From positions 12,598,217-12,662,216 of the forward strand of contig NC_087261.1 in the NCBI RefSeq assembly GCF_037042905.1: a stretch of 64,000 bases of DNA. The letters are read 5' to 3'. Made by a program: the position numbers and the translations under genes. The notes under the pieces were generated by a model. It did not search any database, had not been told where the DNA came from, and saw only the letters and a list, made by a program, of their open reading frames with translations. Positions 1 through 12,794 of this stretch are shown piece after piece (the stretch's first letter is position 1; each line of letters begins with the position of its first letter). The DNA is from Lytechinus pictus. Its lineage: Eukaryota > Echinodermata > Echinoidea > Temnopleuroida > Toxopneustidae.

Positions 1-3000
1 TGCAATGGCTGAATTCCGTGGGTGAAATATGTACGTTATCCTTAATATCATGCCCTAGCTGATAACGATATTCACACAAATAACCATAACTTATCCGCAG
101 CCAATCATAGCTGATGACGTATCCAAGATCAGAATATTCTTGAACTGGTGCTGAATATTATAGGCCTATCTTAGCTAGACGAATACTCAATCCCCGGTCT
201 TCTGTCTTCGTTTTCCAGACACCCAACAACAGGTTTGGAAAACGAAGACCGAAGACCGGGGACATGCGTAATGTCAATGGTAACGGTATAAAATAGTTGC
301 AAACGCCAGTTGAGTTGAGTCTGCTTGTACGTGATTGCGCAGTATGAGGTGTATTGTATGCAAGTTTTCAGTTTTATGACAGTTTTCAGAATTGCAATGG
401 CTGAATTCCGTGGGTGAAATATGTACGTTATCCTTAATATCATGCCCTAGCTGATAACGATATTCACACAAATAACCATAACTTATCCGCAGCCAATCAT
501 AGCTGATGACGTATCCAAGATCAGAATATTCTTGAACTGGTGCTGAATATTATAGGCCTATCTTAGCTAGACGAATACGCAATCCCCGGTCTTCTGTCTT
601 CGTTTTCCAGACACCCAACAACAGGTTTGGAAAACGAAGACCGAAGACCGGGGACATGCGTAATGTCAATGGTAGTAAAATAGTTGCAAACGCCAGTTGA
701 GTTGAGTCTGCTTGTACGTGATTGCGCAGTATGAGGTGTATTGTATGCAAGTTTTCAGTTTTATGACAGTTTTCAGAATTGCAATGGCTGAATTCCGTGG
801 GTGAAATATGTACGTTATCCTTAATATCATGCCCTAGCTGATAACGATATTCACACAAATAACCATAACTTATCCGCAGCCAATCATAGCTGATGACGTA
901 TCCAAGATCAGAATATTCTTAAACTGGAGCTGAATATTATAGGCCTATCTTAGCTAGACGAATACGCAATCCCCGGTCTTCTGTCTTCGTTTTCCAGACA
1001 CCCAACAACAGGTTTGGAAAACGAAGACCGAAGACCGGGGACATGCGTAATGTCAATGGTAGTAAAATAGTTGCAAACGCCAGTTGAGTTGAGTCTGCTT
1101 GTACGTGATTGCGCAGTATGAGGTGTATTGTATGCAAGTTTTCAGTTTTATGACAGTTTTCAGAATTGCAATGGCTGAATTCCGTGGGTGAAATATGTAC
1201 GTTATCCTTAATATCATGCCCTAGCTGATAACGATATTCACACAAATAACCATAACTTATCCGCAGCCAATCATAGCTGATGACGTATCCAAGATCAGAA
1301 TATTCTTGAACTGGTGCTGAATATTATAGGCCTATCTTAGCTAGACGAATACGCAATCCCCGGTCTTCTGTCTTCGTTTTCCAGACACCCAACAACAGGT
1401 TTGGAAAACGAAGACCGAAGACCGGGGACATGCGTAATGTCAATGGTAACGGTATAAAATAGTTGCAAAAGCGGGGTTGAGTGGACTCTGCTTGTACGTG
1501 ATTGCGCAGTATGAGGTGTATTGTATGCAAGTTTTCAGTTTTATGACAGTTTTCAGAATTGCAATGGCTGAATTCCGTGGGTGAAATATGTACGTTATCC
1601 TTAATATCATGCCCTAGCTGATAACGATATTCACACAAATAACCATAACTTATCCGCAGCCAATCATAGCTGATGACGTATCCAAGATCAGAATATTCTT
1701 AAACTGGAGCTGAATATTATAGGCCTATCTTAGCTAGACGAATACGCAATCCCCGGTCTTCTGTCTTCGTTTTCCAGACACCCAACAACAGGTTTGGAAA
1801 ACGAAGACCGAAGACCGGGGACATGCGTAATGTCAATGGTAGTATAAAATAGTTGCAAACGCCAGTTGAGTTGAGTCTGCTTGTACGTGATTGCGCAGTA
1901 TGAAGTGTATTGTATGCAAGTTTTCAGTTTTATGACAGTTTTCAGAATTGCAATGGCTGAATTCCGTGGGTGAAATATGTACGTTATCCTTAATATCATG
2001 CCCTAGCTGATAACGATATTCACACAAATAACCATAACTTATCCGCAGCCAATCATAGCTGATGACGTATCCAAGATCAGAAAATTCTTAAACTGGAGCT
2101 GAATATTATAGGCCTATCTTAGCTAGACGAATACGCAATCCCCGGTCTTCTGTCTTCGTTTTCCAGACACCCAACAACAGGTTTGGAAAACGAAGACCGA
2201 AGACCGGGGACATGCGTAATGTCAATGGTAGTAAAATAGTTGCAAACACCAGTTGAGTTGAGTCTGCTTGTACGTGATTGCGCAGTATGAGGTGTATTGT
2301 ATGCAAGTTTTCAGTTTTATGACAGTTTTCAGAATTGCAATGGCTGAATTCCGTGGGTGAAATATGTACGTTATCCTTAATATCATGCCCTAGCTGATAA
2401 CGATATTCACACAAATAACCATAACTTATCCGCAGCCAATCATAGCTGATGACGTATCCAAGATCAGAATATTCTTAAACTGGAGCTGAATATTATAGGC
2501 CGATCTTAGCTAGACGAATACGCAATCCCCGGTCTTCTGTCTTCGTTTTCCAGACACCCAACAACAGGTTTGGAAAACGAAGACCGAAGACCGGGGACAT
2601 GCGTAATGTCAATGGTAACGGTATAAAATAGTTGTAAACGCCAGTTGAGTTGACTCTGCTTGTACGTGATTGCGCAGTATGAGGTGTATTGTATGCAAGT
2701 TTTCAGTTTTATGACAGTTTTCAGAATTGCAATGGCTGAATTCCGTGGGTAAAATATGTACGTTATCCTTAATATCATGCCCTAGCTCATAACGATATTC
2801 ACACAGATAACCATAACTTATCCGCAGCCAATCATAGCTGATGACGTATCCAAGATCAGAATATTCTTAAACTGGAGCTGAATATCATAGGCCCATCTTA
2901 GCTAGACGAATACGCAATCCCCGGTCTTCTGTCTTCGTTTTCCAGACACCCAACAACAGGTTTGGAAAACGAAGACCGAAGACCGGGGACATGCGTAATA

Positions 3001-6000
3001 ATGTCAATGGTAGTAAAATAGTTGCAAACGCCAGTTGAGTTGAGTCTGCTTGTACGTGATTGCGCAGTATGAGGTGTATTGTACGCAAGTTTTCAGTTTT
3101 ATGACAGTTTTCAGAATTGCAATGGCTGAATTCCGTGGGTGAAATATGTACGTTATCCTTAATATCATGCCCTAGCTGATAACGATATTCACACAAATAA
3201 CCATAACTTATCCGCAGCCAATCATAGCTGATGACGTATCCAAGATCAGAATATTCTTGAACTGGTGCTGAATATTATAGGCCTATCTTAGCTAGACGAA
3301 TACTCAATCCCCGGTCTTCTGTCTTCGTTTTCCAGACACCCAACAACAGGTTTGGAAAACGAAGACAGAAGACCGGGGACATGCGTAATGTCAATGGTAA
3401 CGGTATAAAATAGTTGCAAACGCCAGTTGAGTTGACTCTGCTTGTACGTGATTGCGCAGTATGAGGTGTATTGTATGCAAGTTTTCAGTTTTATGACAGT
3501 TTTCAGAATTGCAATGGCTGAATTCCGTGGGTGAAATATGTACGTTATCCTTAATATCATGCCCTAGCTCATAACGATATTCACACAGATAACCATAACT
3601 TATCCGCAGCCAATCATAGCTGATGACGTATCCAAGATCAGAATATTCTTAAACTGGAGCTGAATATCATAGGCCCATCTTAGCTAGACGAATACGCAAT
3701 CCCCGGTCTTCTGTCTTCGTTTTCCAGACACCCAACAACAGGTTTGGAAAACGAAGACCGAAGACCGGGGACATGCGTAATGTCAATGGTAACGGTATAA
3801 AATAGTTGCAAACGCCAGTTGAGTTGACTCTGCTTGTACGTGATTGCGCAGTATGAGGTGTATTGTATGCAAGTTTTCAGTTTTATGACAGTTTTCAGAA
3901 TTGCAATGGCTGAATTCCGTGGGTGAAATATGTACGTTATCCTTAATATCATGCCCTAGCTCATAACGATATTCACACAGATAACCATAACTTATCCGCA
4001 GCCAATCATAGCTGATGACGTATCCAAGATCAGAATATTCTTAAACTGGAGCTGAATATCATAGGCCCATCTTAGCTAGACGAATACGCAATCCCCGGTC
4101 TTCTGTCTTCGTTTTCCAGACACCCAACAACAGGTTTGGAAAACGAAGACCGAAGACCGGGGACATGCGTAATGTCAATGGTAACGGTATAAAATAGTTG
4201 CAAACGCCAGTTGAGTTGACTCTGCTTGTACGTGATTGCGCAGTATGAGGTGTATTGTATGCAAGTTTTCAGTTTTATGACAGTTTTCAGAATTGCAATG
4301 GCTGAATTCCGTGGGTGAAATATGTACGTTATCCTTAATATCATGCCCTAGCTCATAACGATATTCACACAGATAACCATAACTTATCCGCAGCCAATCA
4401 TAGCTGATGACGTATCCAAGATCAGAATATTCTTAAACTGGAGCTGAATATCATAGGCCCATCTTAGCTAGACGAATACGCAATCCCCGGTCTTCTGTCT
4501 TCGTTTTCCAGACACCCAACAACAGGTTTGGAAAACGAAGACCGAAGACCGGGGACATGCGTAATAATGTCAATGGTAGTAAAATAGTTGCAAACGCCAG
4601 TTGAGTTGAGTCTGCTTGTACGTGATTGCGCAGTATGAGGTGTATTGTACGCAAGTTTTCAGTTTTATGACAGTTTTCAGAATTGCAATGGCTGAATTCC
4701 GTGGGTGAAATATGTACGTTATCCTTAATATCATGCCCTAGCTGATAACGATATTCACACAAATAACCATAACTTATCCGCAGCCAATCATAGCTGATGA
4801 CGTATCCAAGATCAGAAAATTCTTAAACTGGAGCTGAATATTATAGGCCTATCTTAGCTAGACGAATACGCAATCCCCGGTCTTCTGTCTTCGTTTTCCA
4901 GACACCCAACAACAGGTTTGGAAAACGAAGACCGAAGACCGGGGACATGCGTAATGTCAATGGTAGTAAAATAGTTGCAAACACCAGTTGAGTTGAGTCT
5001 GCTTGTACGTGATTGCGCAGTATGAGGTGTATTGTATGCAAGTTTTCAGTTTTATGACAGTTTTCAGAATTGCAATGGCTGAATTCCGTAGGTGAAATAT
5101 GTACGTTATCCTTAATATCATGCCCTAGCTGATAACGATATTCACACAAATAACCATAACTTATCCGCAGCCAATCATAGCTGATGACGTATCCAAGATC
5201 AGAATATTCTTAAACTGGAGCTGAATATTATAGGCCTATCTTAGCTAGACGAATACGCAATCCCCGGTCTTCTGTCTTCGTTTTCCAGACACCCAACAAC
5301 AGGTTTGGAAAACGAAGACCGAAGACCGGGGACATGCGTAATGTCAATGGTAACGGTATAAAATAGTTGCAAACGCCAGTTGAGTTGAGTCTGCTTGTAC
5401 GTGATTGCGCAGTATGAGGTGTATTGTATGCAAGTTTTCAGTTTTATGACAGTTTTCAGAATTGCAATGGCTGAATTCCGTGGGTGAAATATGTACGTTA
5501 TCCTTAATATCATGCCCTAGCTCATAACGATATTCACACAGATAACCATAACTTATCCGCAGCCAATCATAGCTGATGACGTATCCAAGATCAGAAATTT
5601 TTTAAACTGGAGCTGAATATCATAGGCCCATCTTAGCTAGACGAATACGCAATCCCCGGTCTTCTGTCTTCGTTTTCCAGACACCCAACAACAGGTTTGG
5701 AAAACGAAGACCGAAGACCGGGGACATGCGTAATGTCAATGGTAACGGTATAAAATAGTTGCAAACGCCAGTTGAGTTGACTCTGCTTGTACGTGATTGC
5801 GCAGTATAAGGTGTATTGTATGCAAGTTTTCAGTTTTATGACAGTTTTCAGAATTGCAATGGCTGAATTCCGTGGGTGAAATATGTACGTTATCCTTAAT
5901 ATCATGCCCTAGCTCATAACGATATTCACACAGATAACCATAACTTATCCGCAGCCAATCATAGCTGATGACGTATCCAAGATCAGAATATTCTTAAACT

Positions 6001-8878
6001 GGAGCTGAATATCATAGGCCCATCTTAGCTAGACGAATACGCAATCCCCGGTCTTCTGTCTTCGTTTTCCAGACACCCAACAACAGGTTTGGAAAACGAA
6101 GACCGAAGACCGGGGACATGCGTAATAATGTCAATGGTAGTAAAATAGTTGCAAACGCCAGTTGAGTTGAGTCTGCTTGTACGTGATTGCGCAGTATGAG
6201 GTGTATTGTACGCAAGTTTTCAGTTTTATGACAGTTTTCAGAATTGCAATGGCTGAATTCCGTGGGTGAAATATGTACGTTATCCTTAATATCATGCCCT
6301 AGCTGATAACGATATTCACACAAATAACCATAACTTATCCGCAGCCAATCATAGCTGATGACGTATCCAAGATCAGAATATTCTTGAACTGGTGCTGAAT
6401 ATTATAGGCCTATCTTAGCTAGACGAATACTCAATCCCCGGTCTTCTGTCTTCGTTTTCCAGACACCCAACAACAGGTTTGGAAAACGAAGACCGAAGAC
6501 CGGGGACATGCGTAATGTCAATGGTAACGGTATAAAATAGTTGCAAACGCCAGTTGAGTTGACTCTGCTTGTACGTGATTGCGCAGTATGAGGTGTATTG
6601 TATGCAAGTTTTCAGTTTTATGACAGTTTTCAGAATTGCAATGGCTGAATTCCGTGGGTGAAATATGTACGTTATCCTTAATATCATGCCCTAGCTCATA
6701 ACGATATTCACACAGATAACCATAACTTATCCGCAGCCAATCATAGCTGATGACGTATCCAAGATCAGAATATTCTTAAACTGGAGCTGAATATCATAGG
6801 CCCATCTTAGCTAGACGAATACGCAATCCCCGGTCTTCTGTCTTCGTTTTCCAGACACCCAACAACAGGTTTGGAAAACGAAGACCGAAGACCGGGGACA
6901 TGCGTAATGTCAATGGTAACGGTATAAAATAGTTGCAAACGCCAGTTGAGTTGACTCTGCTTGTACGTGATTGCGCAGTATGAGGTGTATTGTATGCAAG
7001 TTTTCAGTTTTATGACAGTTTTCAGAATTGCAATGGCTGAATTCCGTGGGTGAAATATGTACGTTATCCTTAATATCATGCCCTAGCTCATAACGATATT
7101 CACACAGATAACCATAACTTATCCGCAGCCAATCATAGCTGATGACGTATCCAAGATCAGAATATTCTTAAACTGGAGCTGAATATCATAGGCCCATCTT
7201 AGCTAGACGAATACGCAATCCCCGGTCTTCTGTCTTCGTTTTCCAGACACCCAACAACAGGTTTGGAAAACGAAGACCGAAGACCGGGGACATGCGTAAT
7301 AATGTCAATGGTAGTAAAATAGTTGCAAACGCCAGTTGAGTTGAGTCTGCTTGTACGTGATTGCGCAGTATGAGGTGTATTGTACGCAAGTTTTCAGTTT
7401 TATGACAGTTTTCAGAATTGCAATGGCTGAATTCCGTGGGTGAAATATGTACGTTATCCTTAATATCATGCCCTAGCTGATAACGATATTCACACAAATA
7501 ACCATAACTTATCCGCAGCCAATCATAGCTGATGACGTATCCAAGATCAGAATATTCTTGAACTGGTGCTGAATATTATAGGCCTATCTTAGCTAGACGA
7601 ATACTCAATCCCCGGTCTTCTGTCTTCGTTTTCCAGACACCCAACAACAGGTTTGGAAAACGAAGACCGAAGACCGGGGACAAGCGTAATGTCAATGGTA
7701 GTATACAATAGTTGCAAACGCCAGTTGATCCTGCTTGTACGTGATTGCGCAGTATGAGGTGTATTGTATGCAAGTTTTCAGTTTTATGACAGTTTTCAGA
7801 ATTGCAATGGCTGAATTCCGTGGGTGAAATATGTACGTTATCCTTAATATCATGCCCTAGCTGATAACGATATTCACACAAATAACCATAACTTATCCGC
7901 AGCCAATCATAGCTGATGACGTATCCAAGATCAGAATATTCTTGAACTGGTGCTGAATATTATAGGCCTATCTTAGCTAGACGAATACGCAATCCCCGGT
8001 CTTCTGTCTTCGTTTTCCAGACACCCAACAACAGGTTTGGAAAACGAAGACCGAAGACCGGGGACATGCGTAATGTCAATGGTAGTATAAAATAGTTGCA
8101 AACGCCAGTTGAGTTGAGTCTGCTTGTACGTGATTGCGCAGTATGAAGTGTATTGTATGCAAGTTTTTAGTTTTATGACAGTTTTCAGAATTGCAATGGC
8201 TGAATTCCGTGGGTGAAATATGTACGTTATCCTTAATATCATGCCCTAGCTGATAACGATATTCACACAAATAACCATAACTTATCCGCAGCCAATCATA
8301 GCTGATGACGTATCCAAGATCAGAATATTCTTGAACTGGAGCTGAATATTATAGGCCTATCTTAGCTAGACGAATACGCAATCCCCGGTCTTCTGTCTTC
8401 GTTTTCCAGACACCCAACAACAGGTTTGGAAAACGAAGACCGAAGACCGGGGACATGCGTAATGTTAATGGTAGTAAAATAGTTGCAAACGCCAGTTGAG
8501 TTGAGTCTGCTTGTACGTGATTGCGCAGTATGAGGTGTATTGTATGCAAGTTTTCAGTTTTATGACAGTTTTCAGAATTGCAATGGCTGAATTCCGTGGG
8601 TGAAATATGTACGTTATCCTTAATATCATGCCCTAGCTGATAACGAAATTCACACAAATAACCATAACTTATCCGCAGCCAATCATAGCTGATGACGTAT
8701 CCAAGATCAGAATATTCTTAAACTGGTGCTGAATATTATAGGCCTATCTTAGCTAGACGAATTGGCGCGATCCCCGGTCTTCGGTCTTCGTTTTCCAGAC
8801 ACCCAACAACAGGTTTCGAAAACGAAGACCGAAGACCGGGGACATGCGTTATGTCAATGGTAGTAAAATTGCAAATTA
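1..8878. repeat. Satellite array, 23 monomers of 384-393 bp, each with a 70-nt hairpin
   Basis: Head-to-tail array. Hairpin starts lie at 192, 584, 971, 1358, 1751, 2140, 2527, 2919, 3309, 3701, 4093, 4485, 4875, 5262, 5654, 6046, 6436, 6828, 7220, 7610, 7994, 8383 and 8772, giving periods of 384-393 bp. The array begins mid-monomer at the window edge, so it extends beyond it. Monomers are nearly identical. Differences are shared in blocks: short form GTAGTAAAATAG against long form GTAACGGTATAAAATAG; AATAATGTC with GTACGCAAG; CTCATAACG with CACAGATAACC. The minus-strand open frames of about 64-106 codons are a by-product of repeating one sequence; they change frame wherever the monomer length changes and resemble no family I know. 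Confidence 0.97.
192..261. repeat. Satellite hairpin (first of 23 in the array)
   Basis: The 70-nt inverted repeat consists of a 26-nt left arm (CCCCGGTCTTCTGTC...), an 18-nt loop (GACACCCAACAACAGGTT) and a 26-nt right arm. In array copies the arms pair except for one T/C mismatch at arm position 12. Each arm holds a direct heptamer repeat (GAAGACC twice on the right arm). The loop can add a short inner ACC/GGT pairing. The other copies start at the positions listed for the array. Confidence 0.95.
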
Positions 8879-9177
8879 ATGTCAGCCAATTAAGAAGGAA
8901 AAATAAGTTCACAGAATGTAATTCTGGAAAATGGAAAAACGGCATACTGGTCTAACTGGTCGAGTTCACTTTACTGGACCAGTTAAGAATTAAATTGGTC
9001 TGAAATTACTGCATGGTCTAGAGTTAACCTTTAACTGGAAATTTGAAACTGGTCTGATTGATTACTGGAGTTTGTTACTTGTCTCAGTGGAATAGTGGTG
9101 TAAAATGGGAGACCTATCCCGCTTCAACTGGTCTAACTATACTATTTATTGACACAAGCAATTAACATGACTTCATT
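8879..9177. other. Spacer with scattered ACTGGTCT motifs
   Basis: No gene seen. CTGGTCT or CTGGTC recurs at least five times (for example ACTGGTCTAACTGGTCGAG near 8946), together with one inverse ACTGGACCAGT. This may be a decayed short-period repeat. Confidence 0.4.
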
Positions 9178-9385
9178 ATCAGCCAATTAGTGACATTAAT
9201 GTATTCTAGATCAGAATATTCTTGAATTTGAGCTGAATAATAGAGGCCTTCATAATTACATTTATAAGTGGTATCTTAGCTAAACGAATGCGATCCCCGG
9301 TCTTCGGTCTTCGTTTTCCAGACACCCAACAACGGGTTTGGAAAACGAAGATCGAAGACCGGGGACCCGTGCATTGTCAATGGGA
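9178..9385. repeat. Diverged, isolated satellite monomer
   Basis: Shares AGATCAGAATATTCTTGAA, GAGCTGAATA, TATCTTAGCTA and TGTCAATGG with the array monomers in the same order, but carries an insertion of about 20 bp (near 9250-9270) and many substitutions. The hairpin at 9295-9364 is nearly intact: its left arm has no T mismatch, the loop reads CAACAACGGGTT, and the right arm has one change. The inner loop pairing extends to ACCC/GGGT in this copy. Confidence 0.85.
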
Positions 9386-9510
9386 GAACATGTGTCGGGG
9401 CAAGGTCCAAAGTCCATTCTAACCCGCGCACGTGTTTTGTACACACTTTGCACCGCTTTGTACACACTGGGCGTGAACTACAAACGCTTTCACACGAGTG
9501 TGATATGAGT

Positions 9511-9543
9511 CCCCGGTCTTCGGTCTTCGTTTTCCAGACACCC
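9511..9543. repeat. Orphan half-hairpin of the satellite
   Basis: The left arm plus the first seven loop bases (through GACACCC) are present without error. They are flanked by sequence with no similarity to the monomer. There is no right arm. Confidence 0.85.
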
Positions 9544-10480
9544 TTATATTCCTCTATGAACCTAACACTTGTTTCTCTCAAAAATTTACTGATCACTGAA
9601 AATGATCATTACCTTATATGCAAAATAAAGGCGATAATGTAAATGGGTCAATCACACACTATTATACAATAAATGTTTTTTTATATATGATGTAGGAAAT
9701 ATTCAAATGTTTTTCTCAATGTGTTTGAAGAACATATGTCATTATCATTGTTGTAACCTATAATTGCCTGTTTTACGTTCAGCCGTTTGTTCAAATGATC
9801 TTGTTAATGTTGATGTGACCTTCGAAAATACAAACCTTCCAACTGCTGATTATAAACAAATCCCCATTCAAAGGCATATTCATCGAGAGTTGGTGTTTGC
9901 GAATTTTTACCCTATTCTCAGAATACATGTGTCTCCATTTGTATCTTGATTAAATCATTTGATATACTTACTGAACATTTAAAAACTTCGTGGTTCGTGT
10001 ACCATGAACGTAAATTAAATTAAATTTAAGTAAAGTAAAGGAATATAAAGTAAAGTATAACGTGAGATAAGGATGAAGACAAGTGGGTATTTTCTCAAAT
10101 GGCATGGACAGTGCGACATGGAAGTATAGCAACGTCAAGTTTTTTTTTGCAGGAGTTTCTGTATTTTATTCATAAATCAATAACAAATAAAAACAATTGA
10201 TAAAATGACAATGACATAAATTAGTACGTATTTGCATGACAATCTAAAAGATAAATAATGTATAAGACTGAAAACTACATAAATGAAGCATGTGAAATAG
10301 TACGATGGGTAAAAATGCAGGGCCAGCTATAAGCAGGTAATTGCTTGAAACAATAGCAGCCATGAGGGAGGGCAACATGGGAACCGTAATAGGTTATAAA
10401 TATAATTCGATAAAATGATGTCACGAAATAGAAAGTATGAAAGTTTAGATATTTAGTGGGGAGAGTAAAGTAAATAAAAT
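9544..10480. other. Intergenic, nothing recognised
   Basis: AT-rich sequence. The short open frames show no family similarity, no codon bias and no splice context. Confidence 0.5.
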
Positions 10481-11430
10481 TAAAAATAGTGTATTAAAAG
10501 TAAAGTGACTCAGAGTAAAGAGTAAAATGAGAAGAAGTGAATTGATTTGAAAAGGGAATTCAGACAGGTGGTATTTTTTTGTTGAATAATAATCATGGAT
10601 TGTTAATCACCGACATGACTGAAGTAAAGCAAAGCCAAGTAAAATTATGTAAAGTTAAGTAAATCAGAGTAAAGTTGAGTGAAGCTGTGAAGTGAAGTTA
10701 TGTGAAGCTAGATTAAGTGAAATGAAGTAAAGTAAAGTAAAGTGAATCTAACTGAAGCGAAGTGAAGTGAGGAAAGTAAAGTGAAGTAAGATAAAGCGAC
10801 GTAAAATAAAACTGAAGTAAAGCCAAGTGAGGTAAGTGAAGTTAAGTAAAAGTCCAGTAAAAGTAAAAATAAGTGAAGCATAGTGAAGTGAACTGAACAT
10901 TGTGAATTCAAGCTAGTGATTTGAAGTAACATACTTTAATATTAATCAAAATGAAGTGTGTATAAATAAAGAAGTGTAAAGGAAAGTACAAGGTATTATG
11001 AAATGCGGTTAATTGGAGTGAACTAAAGTGTAGTGAAGCGAATTGCAGTGAACTTAAATGAGAGTGAAGTAGTCTGCAAGAACAGACTCATATATGACAC
11101 TTTAACCAATAACCGGTCTAGAGTAAAGACTAGAACCCGAAGACTCTGTATGTGTATAGAGTACATAGTTAATCTAGAACACAGTTAATCTAGTCTCCCT
11201 ACTTCAGACTCTGCACTGTGCGTATTGTGAAAGACAAGGGTCTGTGCATGCAGATTAGAAGTGATGAGGAGTAAAGTTAGGAGTAAAGAAAGTGACACAA
11301 AGTCAGTAAACATGGTAAATTAAATCAATCTAATGTGAAGAAAAGTAAAATGGAGTGAAATGACGAGAAGGAAGGTGAAATAAAGCAAGTAACATCAAAA
11401 TGTAAAGTAAAATAAAATAAATAAAAGTGC
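10480..11430. repeat. Degenerate purine-rich (AAGTR)n low-complexity tract
   Basis: The + strand is dominated by variants of AAAGT, GAAGT, GTGAA and TAAGT over roughly 900 bp, with very few pyrimidines besides T. This strong strand asymmetry indicates an old decayed microsatellite or minisatellite. A compact pair of mirror phrases (TCTAGAGTAAAGACTAGA; AGTTAATCTAG twice) lies near 11117-11194. Confidence 0.75.
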
Positions 11431-11659
11431 AGTTTGAATAATCAGAAATGAAGAAAATTTCTAATACGAACCACTGTTATCAAGTTGCTTATCAATGTCG
11501 ACGTCATCGAAGGAAAACAACGGTATGTAAAAAAAAAGAACAGAGAGGGCAAATAAATTCCAGCCTCTTCTCCGAAGCATGCCTTGTAAATCAGTTTTGT
11601 AACTGAACCGGACTACCCTCCACTGTTCTTTTTATCGATTTTTTGTTAAATAAAACATG

Positions 11660-11690
11660 AATAAATAAATAAATAAATAAATAAATAAAT
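11660..11690. repeat. (AAAT)n microsatellite
   Basis: About seven units of AAAT. Confidence 0.95.
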
Positions 11691-11741
11691 GATTTCATGT
11701 GGTGTTCATGGTGTTAGATACATTTCTATTCCCCTACCTGC

Positions 11742-11848
11742 AGTGGCGGACCGTGACCCAGAGGAGACAAAGCATTGGAGGGGCACAGCATTGTTCACAA
11801 ATAGTGCCCCTCCAATGCTTTGTCTCCTCCGGGTCAGGGTCCGCCACT
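11742..11848. mobile_element. Short foldback MITE, 45-bp arms
   Basis: Left arm 11742-11786 and right arm 11804-11848 match at 43 of 45 positions and surround a 17-bp loop. The terminus (AGTGGCGGACC) resembles those of other elements here (CAGTGGCGTACC at 22686 and 25621). No clear target duplication was found, so the superfamily is not assigned. Confidence 0.85.
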
Positions 11849-12794
11849 CCCCCCTTTCATGCCTTTTTTTACCTGCATTATCCTTAGTTATAGAGATTTA
11901 AACCATTCTGGATGTCTGCCGGTATATGTACCCGGATCTATCACAAGTATCTCAACTTTGCCATCTTTTGTTTTTCATAGTATACATTGCAATACCAACG
12001 TTGATACCCAGATGGACTGACACAGTTGATGGAAAGCCTTTAAACCATTTCCCCAGACTTTTTGTAACTTTCTGTTCAGATCCCTGATTTTTTTTTTACA
12101 TTTTGTTATAGCAAGTCAACTAAGTTTTTCCTTTTCTGCTTTATATGTTTACACGTGCATCTCTATAAGGGACCCTTTGTAAAACAGCGTTGGTATGTTA
12201 TCATTGCTGAGTAGGGCAATCCCTCCGTCTTTTTACTGATCATCTTTGTTATGGTCAATATATATATATTTATCATTCTTATCATTTTTGATTGATGGAA
12301 AATAAAAACAATACATTACAATGTCAGGAAGTGGAGTGGAATAGAAGCAGGCCAATTATTAATGTCAGGATTTGGATAAAAGCATGTTAAAACAATCCCG
12401 TATTGATGACTTGGCAGTTATCATTATTGTACTCTGAAATGATATCTCAACGAAAAAAGAGGGTATTGAAATGCTGAAAATGGCAATTTCTGAGAAATCA
12501 AGGCATTTTACTCCTTGATAGAAGCTAAGAAGAGAAAGAAGAAAATGTAGAGTAGGAGGAGAAGATGATTACTATGATGATATTATGTAAAAAGCAAACA
12601 CACAGTGAGCATGGTGATCAACTATTGCCAATACATGAAAACATGAGACTGTTAAATCTTGTTCAAATAAGAGAGAGAGAGAGAGGGATTTTTCTTTTGA
12701 GAATTATGTCATTCAAATCTAAACTGAAGTCTTATCTTTTTTTAACAGTATTAGTTATTGGCACTTTGACACCCATCCAAACTTTCTTATTCTT

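Noticed and set aside
2070..2095. CTGATGA...GAAA in some monomers, as in a hammerhead ribozyme
   Set aside because: The segment between CTGATGA and GAAA cannot form stem II, and most monomers have GAAT instead of GAAA.
1..8878. CRISPR-like array of repeats
   Set aside because: Unit length of about 390 bp with no unique spacers, in a eukaryotic context; it is satellite DNA.
171..8945. Minus-strand frames of 64-104 codons repeated along the satellite
   Set aside because: They arise from repetition of one noncoding unit, shift frame wherever the unit is 389 or 392 rather than 387 or 390 bp, and cross the hairpin. No codon bias or family signal.
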